DNA of 64,000 nucleotides from Hyposmocoma kahamanoa (lineage: Eukaryota; Arthropoda; Insecta; Lepidoptera; Cosmopterigidae). A program made the position numbers and the translations under genes. The notes under the pieces are model-generated. The model saw nothing but the letters and a program-made list of their open reading frames with translations, did not search any database and was not told where the DNA came from. Positions 11,793 through 22,884 of the stretch are shown here, piece after piece. Location of the stretch: assembly GCF_003589595.1 (NCBI RefSeq), contig NW_020654422.1:15840344-15904343 (forward strand), written 5' to 3'. Numbering within the stretch: position 1 is the stretch's first letter; each line of letters starts with the position of its first letter.

Positions 11793-12245
11793 GATAAAGA
11801 GTTTAATTAAATTTTTATTGAATTGATATTCAATTCTTTTTTGTGAAATTACTCCACTAGTTTGTTATAATTATTAATACAAAGATCGAACACTCAGAAA
11901 AAATCCTTCGATCCGGTCGGATTCGAACCGACGTCTTCTTGCATACCGTGCCAGACGCTATACCAACAAAGCCACGGAACGAACCAACGGACCTCACGAA
12001 TTTTTCTATGTGCTTGAGTCGTGTCTTTGTATTTGGTTTTTCAACGACTTTTTAGTCGTAGCGCCATCTATGAGAAATATATGAAAGATTTATCACCCAG
12101 TTAGTACCTTTACAGCTACCAGTCCTGGCGAGAGATGTGTTTATTGAATTGATATTCAATTCTTTTTTGTGAAATTACTTCGATGGATCGAAGGAATTTT
12201 TTCTGAGTGTTCGATCTTTGTATTAATAATTATGATAAAGAGTTT
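11793..12245. repeat. composite of direct repeats and an inverted tRNA-headed SINE (family F)
   Basis: A direct repeat beginning ttattgaattgatattcaat occurs at 11815-11853 and 12140-12178. Between the repeats, 11868-11985 is a minus-strand tRNA-like SINE: the reverse complement has the B box ggttcgaatcc and then ggatcgaaggattttttctg. The 3' tail of the same SINE recurs in plus orientation at 12184-12232. A short outer repeat (gataaagagttta) at 11793 and 12235 may be a target duplication. Related SINEs occur at 57550 and 60730. Confidence 0.65.
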
Positions 12246-12767
12246 ATTTAAGTATTATTTTATTACATATATTTTAAGTAATACTTCGCACCCTACGCGT
12301 AACAAGGCCACATCAGCAAAATGTTAACCTTTCAAGGGTGTTGTTTAAAAATTCTACTAACTTTTTATGTTTAAATATGAAATTTATAAAATTTCAAATA
12401 TACATACTACATAATTTGTTTTATGTCGTTCATATTATTTTTATGATTTCCATGTGATAAAAGTACTTTTGATGAACTATCATAGTGGCTTTATAATACC
12501 AAATGTACGACTAGAATTTGTAATGAACAAACAACCATTAGAATTAAATTTAATAGTAGTAATGACCTAGTTTGGGGGACTCTGGTCTTCTATGTTCGAA
12601 GTCCCGTTTTTATAGTTATTTTCCAATAATGTTAGTAGCTTACTTTTGTGATTGCCATTTGATTTAACGAATAAGGAAAACATATTTTTCAAATCATTTC
12701 TAAATAGACTTATGGAATTATAGTTACAGTGTTCCTATTGAATTCTGCCGTGATGCCATTTACAGGG

Positions 12768-13402
12768 CTACCGCTTAACTGAGTCTGTTCCTGAGGTAGC
12801 TTCGCGGTGCGGGAAGAGTGACAGTTTACGTAATAGTTATGTCGTGCATACGGGATAATTTCAACAAGACTTTTCTGACGATATTCAATAGCAAGTTGAT
12901 TGAAAAAAGTGCCTACCGAATTAGTCAATTGTTGTTATGTGAAACGATAATTCGAAAAAACTTTTTATTGATAATTGAAATGAATAGTCAAGCCATTTTG
13001 TCGCCTTACTTTCTCAAACTCGTATCTTGAAGCACAAAGTTACTGAAAAGTAAAAAAAGGATTGTATATTACAAATTTTGCAGTCTGATTTCACATCACA
13101 TTTCCTTCATATTCATATACTGGCTTTTACGTTTTCTTAAAGTAATGCATCTAAATTAACACCCTTGATAAGAAATTTAAGATAAATAGAAAGTTTTGCT
13201 ATCTCCTGAATAATCACTCTTCTTATGATACGACTTTGAGAAAGTAACGCATCGAATTGCCATTTTTTTCAATCACCTTGTTATTTTAAATCGTCAGAAA
13301 AATCTTGTTGAAATTATTTCGTGTGCAGTGCGACATACCTGTTACGTAAACTGATACTCCTCCCGCGCAGCTACCTCAGGAACAGACTCAGTGTAACGGT
13401 AG
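12768..13402. repeat. long imperfect fold-back (inverted repeat) in the ATP10 3' region
   Basis: The arm 12768-12911 is an imperfect inverted copy of 13259-13402, about 144 bp each and roughly 80% identical by eye. Shared blocks include ctgagtctgttcctgaggta, cagtttacgtaa and aatttcaacaaga. An inner pair (13006-13026 against 13227-13247) extends the stem. The spacer is about 200 bp. The right arm starts only 10 nt past the ATP10 stop, so the fold-back should lie in that gene's 3' untranslated region and could form a long RNA hairpin. Confidence 0.8.
12964..12969 (-). terminator. candidate polyadenylation signal of ATP10 gene
   Basis: TTTATT on the plus strand (AATAAA on minus) is the first canonical hexamer found downstream of the ATP10 stop, about 445 nt away, inside the left side of the fold-back. 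Confidence 0.3.
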
Positions 13403-13412
13403 GCTAGGCGTT

Positions 13413-13605
13413 TTATAGAACGGCGGATTGTGATATCGTCTGCGACATATCGTGCTTGTTCACGTACCGATAGACGTGCGCAGAGGAGGTGGTGGTGTGG
13501 TAGTGTGCGGCATACGGCAGGCGGCGCGGCGAACGACGGCGCGTCATTACGGCGCGCCTCAGCGCAGACGGCCGTATCGAGTTGCGGATTGCGTGCATAG
13601 CCATC
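13413..13605 (-). CDS. ATP10: ATP10 terminal exon: basic C-terminal tail
   Basis: The acceptor is ttgtctag. The first G completes Arg of 'VPR', then 63 codons follow to a TAA at 13415-13413. It reads MAMHAIRNSIRPSALRRAVM, an Arg-rich stretch and a Tyr/Ser-rich end (HVYRYVNKHDMSQTISQSAV). The tail is poorly conserved in the family. Support is the phase match, the length and the GC-rich composition against AT-rich flanks. Confidence 0.8.
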
Positions 13606-13650
13606 CTAGACACATTATACACGTTTACGTAACATATATAATACATTAAC

Positions 13651-14227
13651 TGCCTCCATGGCGGAACTGTTACCATGCCGGACTGCCACGCAGAGGTCCC
13701 AGGTTCGATTCCCGGGCCGGGAGAAATATGTGTCCGTCAGGTCAGATAAACTGTCTTTTTAGAAGATACCTTTTGCAAAGGCGTTTTTTTTTAATAATTT
13801 TTTAAAGAAGCTTCCTAAAATAGTGAAAAAAAATTATGTTTAGGTAGAAATTAGGTAGTAAATAGTTATATGAAAAAAGCAAATTATATAATATAAAGTG
13901 GTCCACCCAACCTGACATCAGAGTGGCTGGCCACTTTATTTCTTTAATATTTCCGCTAGCGCAAAGGTATCAAATATGCCAATAACTAACTACTAAATAG
14001 TCGAAAATAGGTAGTAAACAATGAGCACAGTTTGATTTGTATATCTCGTTTGATCCAGCCATCCTTTTTTTTTTTTCCTGACGGACACGAAATATTTGTA
14101 TGGCCTACATTTATTTCTCTTGTGAGTTTAGGTGTAATTTGTGGTTGTCTATGTGTGTGTCCATGGCACCCGCGACACAGGGTTTTCCTAGTGCGGGGCT
14201 ATGTTGAGTGTGTGCGTTATTATTATT
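13651..14227 (+). mobile_element. SINE family A copy 2, split by a TIR element
   Basis: The SINE head is 13651-13729 (tgcctccatggcgg, ggttcgattcccgg) and the body and tail are 14089-14227 (gaaatatttgtatggcc through gtgtgcgttatta). The two halves are separated by the 359-bp insertion at 13730-14088 and are otherwise continuous with intact copies such as 42472. Confidence 0.88.
13730..14088. mobile_element. 359-bp TIR element inserted in SINE, with 7-bp target duplication
   Basis: The termini are perfect 12-bp inverted repeats: GTGTCCGTCAGG at 13730-13741 and CCTGACGGACAC at 14077-14088. They are flanked by direct repeats GAAATAT (13723-13729 and 14089-14095). Other SINE A copies have a single gaaatat at this place, which confirms the borders. 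There is no coding capacity, so it is a MITE or other non-autonomous DNA transposon. The superfamily is not assigned. Confidence 0.88.
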
Positions 14228-14810
14228 TGTCTAGTACAGCTTCAAATTACCCCCTACTCCATACTTTGACAGAAAAAAAAACGATTATTCAGCCTATTAG
14301 GACTTGAAACGGATCCAATTCAGCATAGTATATGTCACAGCTCGACTGCTGTAACGTTGGTTTTCAGTTGGAGCCCTTTTTATCAGGATCAGATAACGCA
14401 AAAGTACTGATGTAGATTAAAACTAAAATTATAACTTATTAAGTGACAAATTACTAACAATAGGAATTATTACATGAATTGTCTATATGAAATACTGCAA
14501 ACCTTATTTGGCTTATTTTTCTGCTGTCCATTATCACCTAAGTGAGAAATGGTCAAATATGCGTTTTAAATAGCAAAAGATAGAGCACAAAATCCTCTTT
14601 TAAAAACAGTTAAAATTAGTTAACATGTTCGACTTATCGGAATTTACCCTAACGATGCATAGCTGAAATATCATTAAACAATTTTAATATTGAAAAACTG
14701 CGTTATGGTTTTTTATGTTATTTCAAAAAATTAATTTGTCACTTAGTCGCGTTTATTTATAATTTTTCTTTGTTTAAAACATTTTCAAAAGCAATTATGG
14801 TTTTATTTAC

Positions 14811-14998
14811 CTGGGCACAAGGGCAGTGACGGCGGTTAGCGTTACGATGAGCCAGTAGAAAGGGTTAGCCGCGACATGAAAGATGACGTAGTAGGTGGAT
14901 GGCAGGTTCCAGCAGTGGATGCACAGCGACTGCCACAGTATCGTCATCGTAAAGTACGCCATTAGGGACCCCGCCAAAGCGATCATGTGGATTACCGT
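14811..14998 (-). CDS. ATP10: ATP10 exon m: M9-M10
   Basis: The acceptor is tgctcggcag and the donor is CAG|gtaaat. It reads TVIHMIALAGSLMAYFTM, NLPSTYYVIFHVAANPFYWL and VTLTAVTALVP. Three hydrophobic stretches end at the cytosolic side, two bases into an Arg codon. Confidence 0.93.
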
Positions 14999-15379
14999 CT
15001 GCCGAGCATTTTGTCAATTTTACTTTTTATTATGGCTAGTTTAAACCTATTAAGTGACGCAGAAATTAACTACGCTTTAACTTATGTGTGTAAAGAATCC
15101 CTTAACAGCTGTTAAGTAATAATCGATTGAGTGGATAAGTAGATTAGAATTAAACCTATTTTTCGCGACCCTGCCGCACCTCGCGCAATCCCCGGTAGGC
15201 GTGGCTTTTGTAAATTGAACTTTAGCAAATCTCTCCTGTAAAATTTGATCTCGTGAAGATAAAATACCTTTTACCAACGCTACATACGCGCCTTTGCACT
15301 ATCCCCAACGAAGTGGCTTTACAACAATGTAGTTAGAAATACATAACGAGTTGTTAGGTTTTAGCAATTGTTACACATA

Positions 15380-15475
15380 GGAAATGAAACTAGTTTACGG
15401 GTACCATGGTCACGACTGACTCAGTTGGTTTGTTTCACAACATGAATATACGCGATTTAGACCCGAAAAAATAGA
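15380..15475 (+). repeat. family E repeat fragment (rearranged)
   Basis: It contains gaaatgaaact, catggtcacgactgactcag and atacgcgatttagacccgaa. These are pieces of the family seen at 44723, 49801, 54920 and 59650, here in altered order. Confidence 0.5.
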
Positions 15476-15805
15476 AATATATAGTTTGAAAGCCTTTTAA
15501 AGTTCTGTATTGCAATTTCAACATATTGTCCTTCGTTTGTGAAACGAATATAAGTGTATTTATAGTTTCATTAGAACACGAGAAAACACTAGATTACTTA
15601 AAATTCAGTTAAAATCAAGTTAAAGCGTTAATTACTGCGTCACACTATTAAATAATCTGTGGTATTACTTAATAAAGTTCAAATTAGCCATTACGTATCA
15701 ACAATTTAGGTTGTTGGCTTTCAGTAGCTTTAACATAGTATGCCAAATGTTAACTGGATAGACAATATACACTATTAGGAATCTTATCGCCAACGTGAGC
15801 GTGAG

Positions 15806-15862
15806 TATTATATATATATATATATATACATATATATATCTATATGTATATATATATATATA
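15806..15862. repeat. (TA)n microsatellite
   Basis: Interrupted TA repeat within an ATP10 intron. Confidence 0.9.
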
Positions 15863-16580
15863 ATACTTACTTTTTTAACGATATATTTATATCACTTCCG
15901 AACACAACCGACAAACGAGCCAAAACAATAAATCGATATTATGTAATTACACGAGTCTACGCAATCACTTGCGCAGGCGGTAAGAGCGACTTAGAAATCA
16001 TTCTTAAAGGCTGTATAAATGTAGGAAATATTTTATTTCAAAATTTTGCACACTATAAAATGTGACAAAACAATGAATTGCCAGACATTAAGATGACATG
16101 AAAGTAAAAAAAAATGTAAACAATTTACATGCAATTTCCAGTACAAAAAACAATTCCACAAGGTGCAATCAAACTCATTCATCAATTACAGTAACGTGTT
16201 AGTCACAACATAAAGAAACGGTGCTGTGTTCAAAGCACACAATTCAATCGAATAAATCCACGCTTACAACCACTTACAAGGAAACGAGAGAAGCGCTGCA
16301 TGAAACATTTATTAACATTGGATGATGCCATTATTCAGATTTTATGAAAATTATATTATCACAATATGAAGGCTGATAAGTAATTTGGACTTTACAACGT
16401 TGGCATTAAGACAGACTCTGCCACCTATACTCGTAAATTTACAATAAAGAAGAAATTGAAGATGGCGAGGGATTAAAAAAATTCTTGTCATTCATGCGAT
16501 TTAAAAAATAATTTTTAGTAAAAATAAATAAATAAATCGTTTACAACGAATAAATACATTAAACGGATGATATGACTTAC

Positions 16581-16843
16581 CCAACTTCTAGTCTCGACAG
16601 CAACGAACAACAGCATAATAATGAGGCAGCACGTCATGTTATAAATGCCGAAAGCATACATGTCAATGTCGGTGTCCCAAAATGTGCACGCGTTCACGAA
16701 GTAGATCACTACGCTGATGTATAACGATTCGGCTAATACGGCCCAGTATGAATAGTTCTGGTACGTGAGGCCGCGCCGTGAGGCACTGTACAGGCCCGGC
16801 CGCTCCGTCAGCAGAGCAGCGGGCGCGCAACGGTCGTATACGC
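16581..16843 (-). CDS. ATP10: ATP10 exon l: M7-M8 region
   Basis: The acceptor is attctttccag and the donor is TGG|gtaagt. It reads GVYDRCAPAALLTERPGLY, then two hydrophobic segments (WAVLAESLYISVVIYFV and YNMTCCLIIMLLFVAVE), matching the region after 'VFGVLDxD' in ATP10 proteins. Confidence 0.95.
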
Positions 16844-17404
16844 CTGGAAAGAATATATTAATCTATCAACATTTTATTGGGTGAAATTAATTAAAGTTGC
16901 AACGAATATTCGGTATTCGGCCTCGTTTTTGTTATTCGACCGAATACCTAAAAATAGGAGGAAGAAATAAGAAAAAAACACAACAAATTGTCATGTATTA
17001 AAGCTGAACATACATTGTAAATCCACGGAAGCGCAATTTTTCGCTTCTTTATCTAAAAGATGTAAGGAAATGTAACACTAAGTTATTTTTCTAAGAGATC
17101 AAAACAGGTAACATATCAAATGAAAACTATTTACTTAGTTTACTCATATCAGTCATGAGTAAATCCGGCTATTCTTGTTAAAAGTATATGAATAAAAATT
17201 GAAATCGATACTAATAGACCGATTGTCAAAATAATAATAAAGAAGGCAATAACGCAATTAGTAATTATTAGAACGTCGTAACATTCGCAATTCAATCATT
17301 TTTGGCAAAATTTTATCTTCTTTCACAATCTATCGTCAAAACTATCGACAACTACATAACTATCTAAAATTTTATGAAAACTGGCAACCCTACAAATGTC
17401 ATTT

Positions 17405-17690
17405 TACTTCGTCTTCAAAAAAGTCAGACTATGCTTTGTTATTCCGCGATTCGCGTTTCTTAGGCCCAGTGTCGAACAACCGACAACTCCATAAGGGTGC
17501 CTCGTAGAGTGGCCAAACACGTGACGGCAAAATTTTTGGTGGTGGTGTTTGTGATTGACTGTTGTTGTGCTTGTGTTAGTTAATGTGTTAATTAATTTTG
17601 AAATGACAATTATGACAAAAAAAACTTCACACAAGCGCAACTACTATGCAGGATTTAACCTTCACTGAGTTTGTAGAATAGCAAAGTAAT
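17405..17690. repeat. family I interspersed repeat, copy 1
   Basis: The order gtcgaacaaccgacaactcc, a cacgtg with a downstream atttttggtgg, tgtgcttgtgtta, then aggatttaacc..cactg.gtt matches the copy at 59055-59285. It is probably an old retroelement 3' end, not classified. Confidence 0.6.
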
Positions 17691-17828
17691 TTACTTGCGT
17701 TTTTGTTAATAAGGGTTTCCGTAACGTCTGAATCTATTAATTTAATGTAATTTTTATATAATAAAATATATTGATTTTTTATGTTATTTGAATGAAAAAA
17801 TTTAAGGAAAGAACATCCGAAAACTTAC

Positions 17829-17952
17829 CAATGACAAGTGGCGGAAACGCGGTGAACATGAGATTATAGAGCATCCAGTGCATCTGGTCGAACATTACGG
17901 TCGTCGCGAAGCCGCAGTACAGCTGGTACCAGAAAACGAGGAAAACAAACGT
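17829..17952 (-). CDS. ATP10: ATP10 exon k: M5-M6
   Basis: The acceptor is aatttgcag and the donor is TTG|gtaagt. It reads TFVFLVFWYQLYCGFATTVM and LYNLMFTAFPPLVIG, corresponding to 'FWYQFxCGFSxxxxxDxxxxxxxNLxFTSLPPLVxG' of the family. Confidence 0.95.
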
Positions 17953-18408
17953 CTGCAAATTAATTAAAAAACTCTATTGTAGTAACGTTTTCTTTTGTAT
18001 GTACGAAGGGTCATACGGTTATATAAACTGTCAAAGTTTCTATCGAAAACAAGTGAGCTGTGTTCATAAAGAATTAAAATAAACCTTTGAAAACCGTCTA
18101 AAATGTCCTACTGCAAGTTTATTTTACAATTATGACAGTTATACATAATATATCGAATAGTTATAATTTTTATACCTGATGACTTTTCAATATGTTTTCC
18201 AACTTTTTACGTTCTTTTTTAATTAGCCATAGTTGATCCTAAGCACAGTTCATCATTTTTCTCAACTCCATTGTTTGTGGAACAATCATGCAAACTGTCT
18301 AAGGCCATTCCACTTCAGACTTTCTCAGTATTACATACATGACAAAAAGAAAAAGTTAACAATAACCGTAATGTTGTGGATGCGTCTTATCTATGGCTTA
18401 ACACTTAC

Positions 18409-18560
18409 GGCATTTTTAAGGAAGAAGTAAAGGATCATCCTGGCCAGCCTGTCGTAAGACCAATGGCCGTGCACAAGTAGTAACCGTTCGATGTATTTGA
18501 ACCGCGACAGTGCGAAGTCCGAAGCCATCACGGCTTGTCTGCCTTCTTGCCCTGATAACC
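18409..18560 (-). CDS. ATP10: ATP10 exon j: GQEG and start of M5
   Basis: The acceptor is gccaacag and the donor is GCC|gtaagt. It reads [37 protein letters not shown], then the start of M5 (LYFFLKNA), all strongly conserved in P4-ATPases. Confidence 0.96.
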
Positions 18561-18639
18561 CTGTTGGCAAAATTTTATACACTACTATTAGAGATGTTAT
18601 GACTAATAACAACAGACAGTGGACGTAACTATTAGACCG

Positions 18640-19262
18640 TTTTACATGAAAAGTAAACAAACAGGTCATTGACTCGACCATAGGCAGTTTAGTGATGTAC
18701 TGCCAACTATAAATCAATTAATTAATTGAATGATTGATTTGTTTAATTGAATCATTTGAAATAACAGTTCTTTTTACGATTTCGCTGCTGATTACTAACA
18801 GAAAACAATATGTGATTCGATACTGAGTGATGATATTTTGATCCACAGAATTAGAAAATTGTAATCTGGGGTCTACACGCGATCTCCGTCCGACATCCGT
18901 CCGAAACAATTACTGCCAAATAAGTAATACTTGACCAAATGAAAAAACGCGTGATGCGAATGAAGCTTCATACTGGATACTTGTCTTTTAATTTTGTCGA
19001 ATATTACTTATTTGACAGTAATTGTTTCGGACGGACGTCGGACGGAGATCGAGAGTAGCCCCCCTGTACGGGTTGTAGTGAACTTTGCACCTTGACCGTC
19101 GTGAAGATAACTAGTTGGGTGGAGTTCATAAAAAAAGTTTAATGGATGTGAAAAATAATTCTTGAAAAATTAAGATCAGTTAAAGACTGTCAATTCTTCT
19201 TCTTGGTTAATAATAGTTACATTGTTGCAAGGAAACTACATCAAAATAATAATAAGTTAAGT
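18640..19262. repeat. paralogous intronic repeat J, copy 1 (carries MITE insertion)
   Basis: It matches 22885-23317 throughout: caggtcattgac.cgaccata, gatttgtttaattgaatcat, cgatttcgctgctgatt, and later ggttgtagtgaact and aagatcag. In this copy the match is interrupted by the palindromic MITE at 18868-19064. Confidence 0.8.
18868..19064. mobile_element. palindromic MITE, CCGTCCGAAACAATTAC family, copy 2
   Basis: It starts ggggtctacacgcgatctcc and ends gagatcgagagtagcccccc. The inverted arms share gtccgaaacaattactg. The core includes an inner inverted pair (aataagtaat / attacttatt). It interrupts repeat J, whose other copy (22885) lacks it. Confidence 0.85.
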
Positions 19263-19792
19263 TATGATATATATACATACATACGCGCTGTGACTTTAAG
19301 ACCTATTTGAAATCTTTATACTTAGATATTTATTCGATAGTGACTGAAATTTTACATTTACTTATTGTTTGTTATAGTTTTTGTTAATGATCACATGTTT
19401 TTTTTCGTACAGCACTGTGTAACCATAGACTGTTCAGTGTTATTTATTCAATTTATTAAGTCATTGCTTAAGAATTTTAACCAAACTGGTTTGTTTACCT
19501 TTCATCTAGAATGGATTTTTTTTTACACTTAACATTGAAACAAAGTAAACTTTTATTTTTTTTAACGTATACATTTTACAAAGGTCTAACTGGAAACAGT
19601 TCCATACACGCTCTAACACAAATAATAAACAGCGCGGAGGCACTTCTCGTGTAAGTCAGAGTACTCAATTGTCGATAATGGCTGCCGTATAAGCGTTTTT
19701 TGTTTTTGTTTCGAAACTAAGATAAAAAGCGAGGTTTCAGCAGAGCACGAAGCACCTGCCCGTACCCGACCTTAGAAAAGCATACAACTCAC

Positions 19793-19883
19793 CTACGCCA
19801 ACGTCCGCAGTTTGGATCATGGACACATCGTTGGCACCATCCCCCATCGCCAATGTCGTTACTCTAAGCTCTTCTTTGACGGC
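19793..19883 (-). CDS. ATP10: ATP10 exon i: GDGAND motif
   Basis: This short 91-bp exon runs from acceptor ctatttcag to donor TAG|gtgagt. It reads LRVTTLAMGDGANDVSMIQT, the Mg-coordinating P-domain motif, ending in GVG with the last Gly split across the junction. Confidence 0.96.
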
Positions 19884-20265
19884 CTGAAATAGAGAACAAT
19901 ATATTAGTGAAATGCTCCAACACTCCTTGTTAAATTGTCGGGCTTCAATGTTTTAGTTATCCATCTTAACTTTTGCAATTTGGACATTTTGCGATAACGA
20001 AATGACATTTTGTGCGAGTGTGAAATTTTGCGTCTAATGCATACGGCTTAAGATAGAAATATATTTATTTGTAAGAATGCACGGTAAATACAGTTTACAT
20101 ATTTATAGTCTTAAAGTCTAGCATGTTGTGTTAACAAACATTAATGTATGTAATGTTCCCATTGACTTATAAATGAATGTTCCTATTAATTTATCATGTC
20201 ATATTATTATAAATTTAATTATACAATTAAAAAAAAGAATAAAATATAATAAAAATAGCAACGGC

Positions 20266-20429
20266 ATCAGTGGCGGAAAGTCATTGTGCTAGTCTTCTAC
20301 GAAGAGGTCCATGGTTCGATTCTCTCGTGAGTTTGAGTCTAATATGTGTTTGTCTATGTGTGTTTTTATAACATCCGCGATACAGGGTTTCCCTAGAGCG
20401 GAGCTATGAGTGTGTGCGTTATTATTATA
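20266..20429 (+). mobile_element. SINE family A, copy 3 (middle deleted)
   Basis: The head is degenerate (gtggcggaaagtcattgtgc, ggttcgatt) and joins directly to ctctcgtgagtttgagt. The body and gtgtgcgttattatta tail are preserved. Confidence 0.75.
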
Positions 20430-20892
20430 ATTGTCAATAATAATAAAAAATAGATAAGAGGGTCACATGCTTCAAAATGTGAAAAACTCATGTACAGTGA
20501 AAAACAATTCGAATAGTACTTTCTTAAATCTAGGTGTAGGTATCACTTTCATGTCGTCAGGTAGTACATTATACAATTTTATGCACATGTCTTATAGTAA
20601 TGTGCATATCTCGGGTAAAACAGTAGGGATATCGAGTTCAAAAAAAGGAACACTTTTGTGAGTAAATAATGTTTTTTGACAAAAATACACATCTCAAATA
20701 TATATAAAAGAAGAAAGGAACAATATTTTCAGTTTTCTGTTTTTTTTTATTATATACCTTAAAGACTAATATATATATAAATAGCGCTTTATTATAAGTA
20801 CACTATTTATACCAAAAAGCTTTTTTCAACAAGCGTTAATAATTATACAATGACGTTTGTTCCGTGCTAAATATGAGGAATAATTGATATAC

Positions 20893-21108
20893 CTTGACAA
20901 TGTAAGCCTTCTGCAGCGGCGTGGCGCGGCAGCACAGCACGGCGGAGCACCGTCTGGCCAAAGACAGGAAGGGCGCCACCAGCCCCGAGCGCCGGTCTAG
21001 GATGTACGTGAGCGTGCGTCCGTCCACGACCAGCGCCCGCCCCCCGGTCAGGTTCTCGGACGCGTCGCCGCTTTCCAAGTACGACTTTATCGTCGACTCG
21101 CAGTGGTC
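20893..21108 (-). CDS. ATP10: ATP10 exon h: variable P-domain insert to RATPLQKA
   Basis: The acceptor gcacag is preceded by a TACTAAAT branch-point-like sequence and an in-frame stop, which fixes the start. The donor is AAG|gtatat. It reads LVVDGRTLTYILDRR, then SAVLCCRATPLQKAYIVK (family CCR..PLQK..VV/IVK). It is markedly GC-rich relative to flanks. Confidence 0.95.
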
Positions 21109-21184
21109 CTGTGCGATCATTTTCGATAAGTCACGGCACATTTAGTAATTATTATTATTATTATTATTATTATAAATCTAAGTA

Positions 21185-21475
21185 TTTAATAATTAATTTA
21201 ATGCAGATCGCGAGCCTAAAATGGAGATGGGCAGGACACGTTGTTAGGCGGGACAACGACGGATGGACCAAAGCGGTCACCGATATCAAAGGCGGTACCC
21301 GGTAGAAGCGAGACGTCCTCGAGGCTGACCACCTGCTGGATGGTCGGACGATATCGTCGGGGTGGCCGGAAGATTGAGGATGAGATTCGCACAGGACCGA
21401 TTGAGCTTGCGTTCTAAAGAGGAGGCCTATACCCAGCAGTGGGTGTCAACAGGCTGAGATGAATGAATGAGAAAA
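21185..21475 (+). mobile_element. RTE-type LINE 3' end
   Basis: Plus-strand translation gives KWRWAGHVVRRDNDGWTKAV and, after a frame break, fragments of the C-terminus ending ...QQW. The DNA ends agtgggtgtcaacaggctgagatgaatgaa. This is the typical lepidopteran RTE/BovB-like 3' end (W.GH..R..D.RW). It is truncated and in antisense orientation in an ATP10 intron. Confidence 0.75.
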
Positions 21476-21498
21476 TTTAATAATTACAACTTTTTCAT

Positions 21499-21712
21499 GA
21501 AAAAAAAAACCGACTTCAAAAGTTTGTGGAATTACATCTGTTTGTCAAGTTTCATTTAAATTGGTTACCGGAAAGCGCGCGAAACCGGATTCATCCCCTT
21601 ATTTCAATCGAAATCGGTTCACAAATCTAATAAGAGTAATCACGTAACATACACACAAAAAAAATACAGTCGAATTGAGAACCTACTCCTTTTGAAAAAA
21701 ATTGGTTAAAAA
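21499..21712 (+). mobile_element. family C interspersed repeat, copy 2
   Basis: It starts aaaaccgacttcaaaagttt and ends attggttaaaa, with internal gtttcatttaaattggttacc, gcgcgaaaccgg and aatacagtcgaattgagaac. Confidence 0.75.
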
Positions 21713-21793
21713 GAATTAGTATACAAAAAATCAATAACAATTGAAACTAAAATAAATTATCATACAAAAAAAAAAGTATTAGAATATGCCAAC

Positions 21794-22038
21794 CTTGTCT
21801 TTAGACATTAAATACAGCAACCGATCGCCCTGCGAGAAGAGAGCGGCGGAATAAGCGATGTTGATTGCGGTCTCAGGCTTATCCCCAGTTAACACCCACA
21901 CGATGATACCAGCGTCTAATAATGCCCTTATAGTTCGTGGAACATCCTCTTGCAGTCGATCTTCGACGCCTGTTGCTCCGACCAATGTTAACGCGCTTTC
22001 CAAACGGGCTAGCGACTCGCGTACTCTTCTTTCGCGAC
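21794..22038 (-). CDS. ATP10: ATP10 exon g: P-domain TGDKPETA
   Basis: The acceptor is tgattatag and the donor is AAG|gttggc. It reads LTLVGATGVEDRLQEDVPRT and IIVWVLTGDKPETAINIAYS, the P4 hinge and P-domain motifs, ending LMSKDK in phase 0. Confidence 0.96.
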
Positions 22039-22631
22039 CTATAATCATATTTAACATTAATAACTTAATATGTATTCCGAAGGCATTTACTTATTTTTTC
22101 TTAAGGCATTCAAAAATCATCATGTAATTGGACATAGTTATGTAAACTAGATCCAACCTACAAAATGTCACTTTCGAGATAATTAGATTTTTGTAAAAAC
22201 AGTGTGAAGAAATAAATTGGTAAATTATTTGAGACAGAAAACGTGAGTTATGTGTAGCATTGAGAATGATATAGGGAAACTATTATATTATGCAGCAACA
22301 AATAGAAAACATTATGTATCTTTTTATTTCGTTAACCAGAACCATGTTCTAGTTTTCGTAATGAAAACGCTAAAGTACTACAGTACTTCAGTACATGTGA
22401 CATGGATCTATTTAGCAGGTTCTTTTTAGCTATTAAAAAGTTACTTATTTAGGGTTGGCACCTTGTAGAACTTTTATTTTCTACGTTTTGGCTTGGTAAA
22501 TTGTCAGGATCTTTTGTGAGGGGGTAAAGGACACGTCGGCTGTTCTACCTAAACACATAACTCAATTTCACTTGTAGTGTGGGTTGGTGCTTGTTTGCAT
22601 AACTATGTCCAATTAATCAAGTGCAACTCAC

Positions 22632-22854
22632 CTTCACCAATTTCCGAGGCCTTATTGTGGCCGGCCAGCCACTCTTCCCATTGCGCGGGCTGCATCGTCC
22701 GCTTTGCCATAACCAGTGTACGCAAACCCGCGCGGGAATACTCTGATAAGAGCGCGCGGGTTCTTTCGTAGGCGGCCTGTTCGGCCGAGTTTGTTCGCAT
22801 CGTTGCCAAAGCACCGAAGACTGTACTGTCCGCTCCTTTCACATACAAGATCAC
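22632..22854 (-). CDS. ATP10: ATP10 exon f: KGAD motif
   Basis: The acceptor is attgttccag and the donor is AAG|gtgagt. It reads VILYVKGADSTVFGAL, then YSRAGLRTLVMAKR (usual 'GLRTL..A.R'). KGAD lines the ATP site. It ends one base into a Gly codon. Confidence 0.95.
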
Positions 22855-22884
22855 CTGGAACAATCCATTCAATCCATTATACAA

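Noticed and set aside
11900..11990. tRNA-like sequence on minus
   Set aside because: It has a B box and arm-like pieces but continues into a SINE body shared with other copies, so it is a SINE head rather than a tRNA gene.
12710..12928. Open frame on minus within the fold-back
   Set aside because: It lies beyond the ATP10 stop in a decayed inverted repeat and has no recognised motif.
13452..13649. Plus-strand open frame over the ATP10 last exon
   Set aside because: It is the antisense shadow of the GC-rich terminal exon, which fits the ATP10 splice phase.
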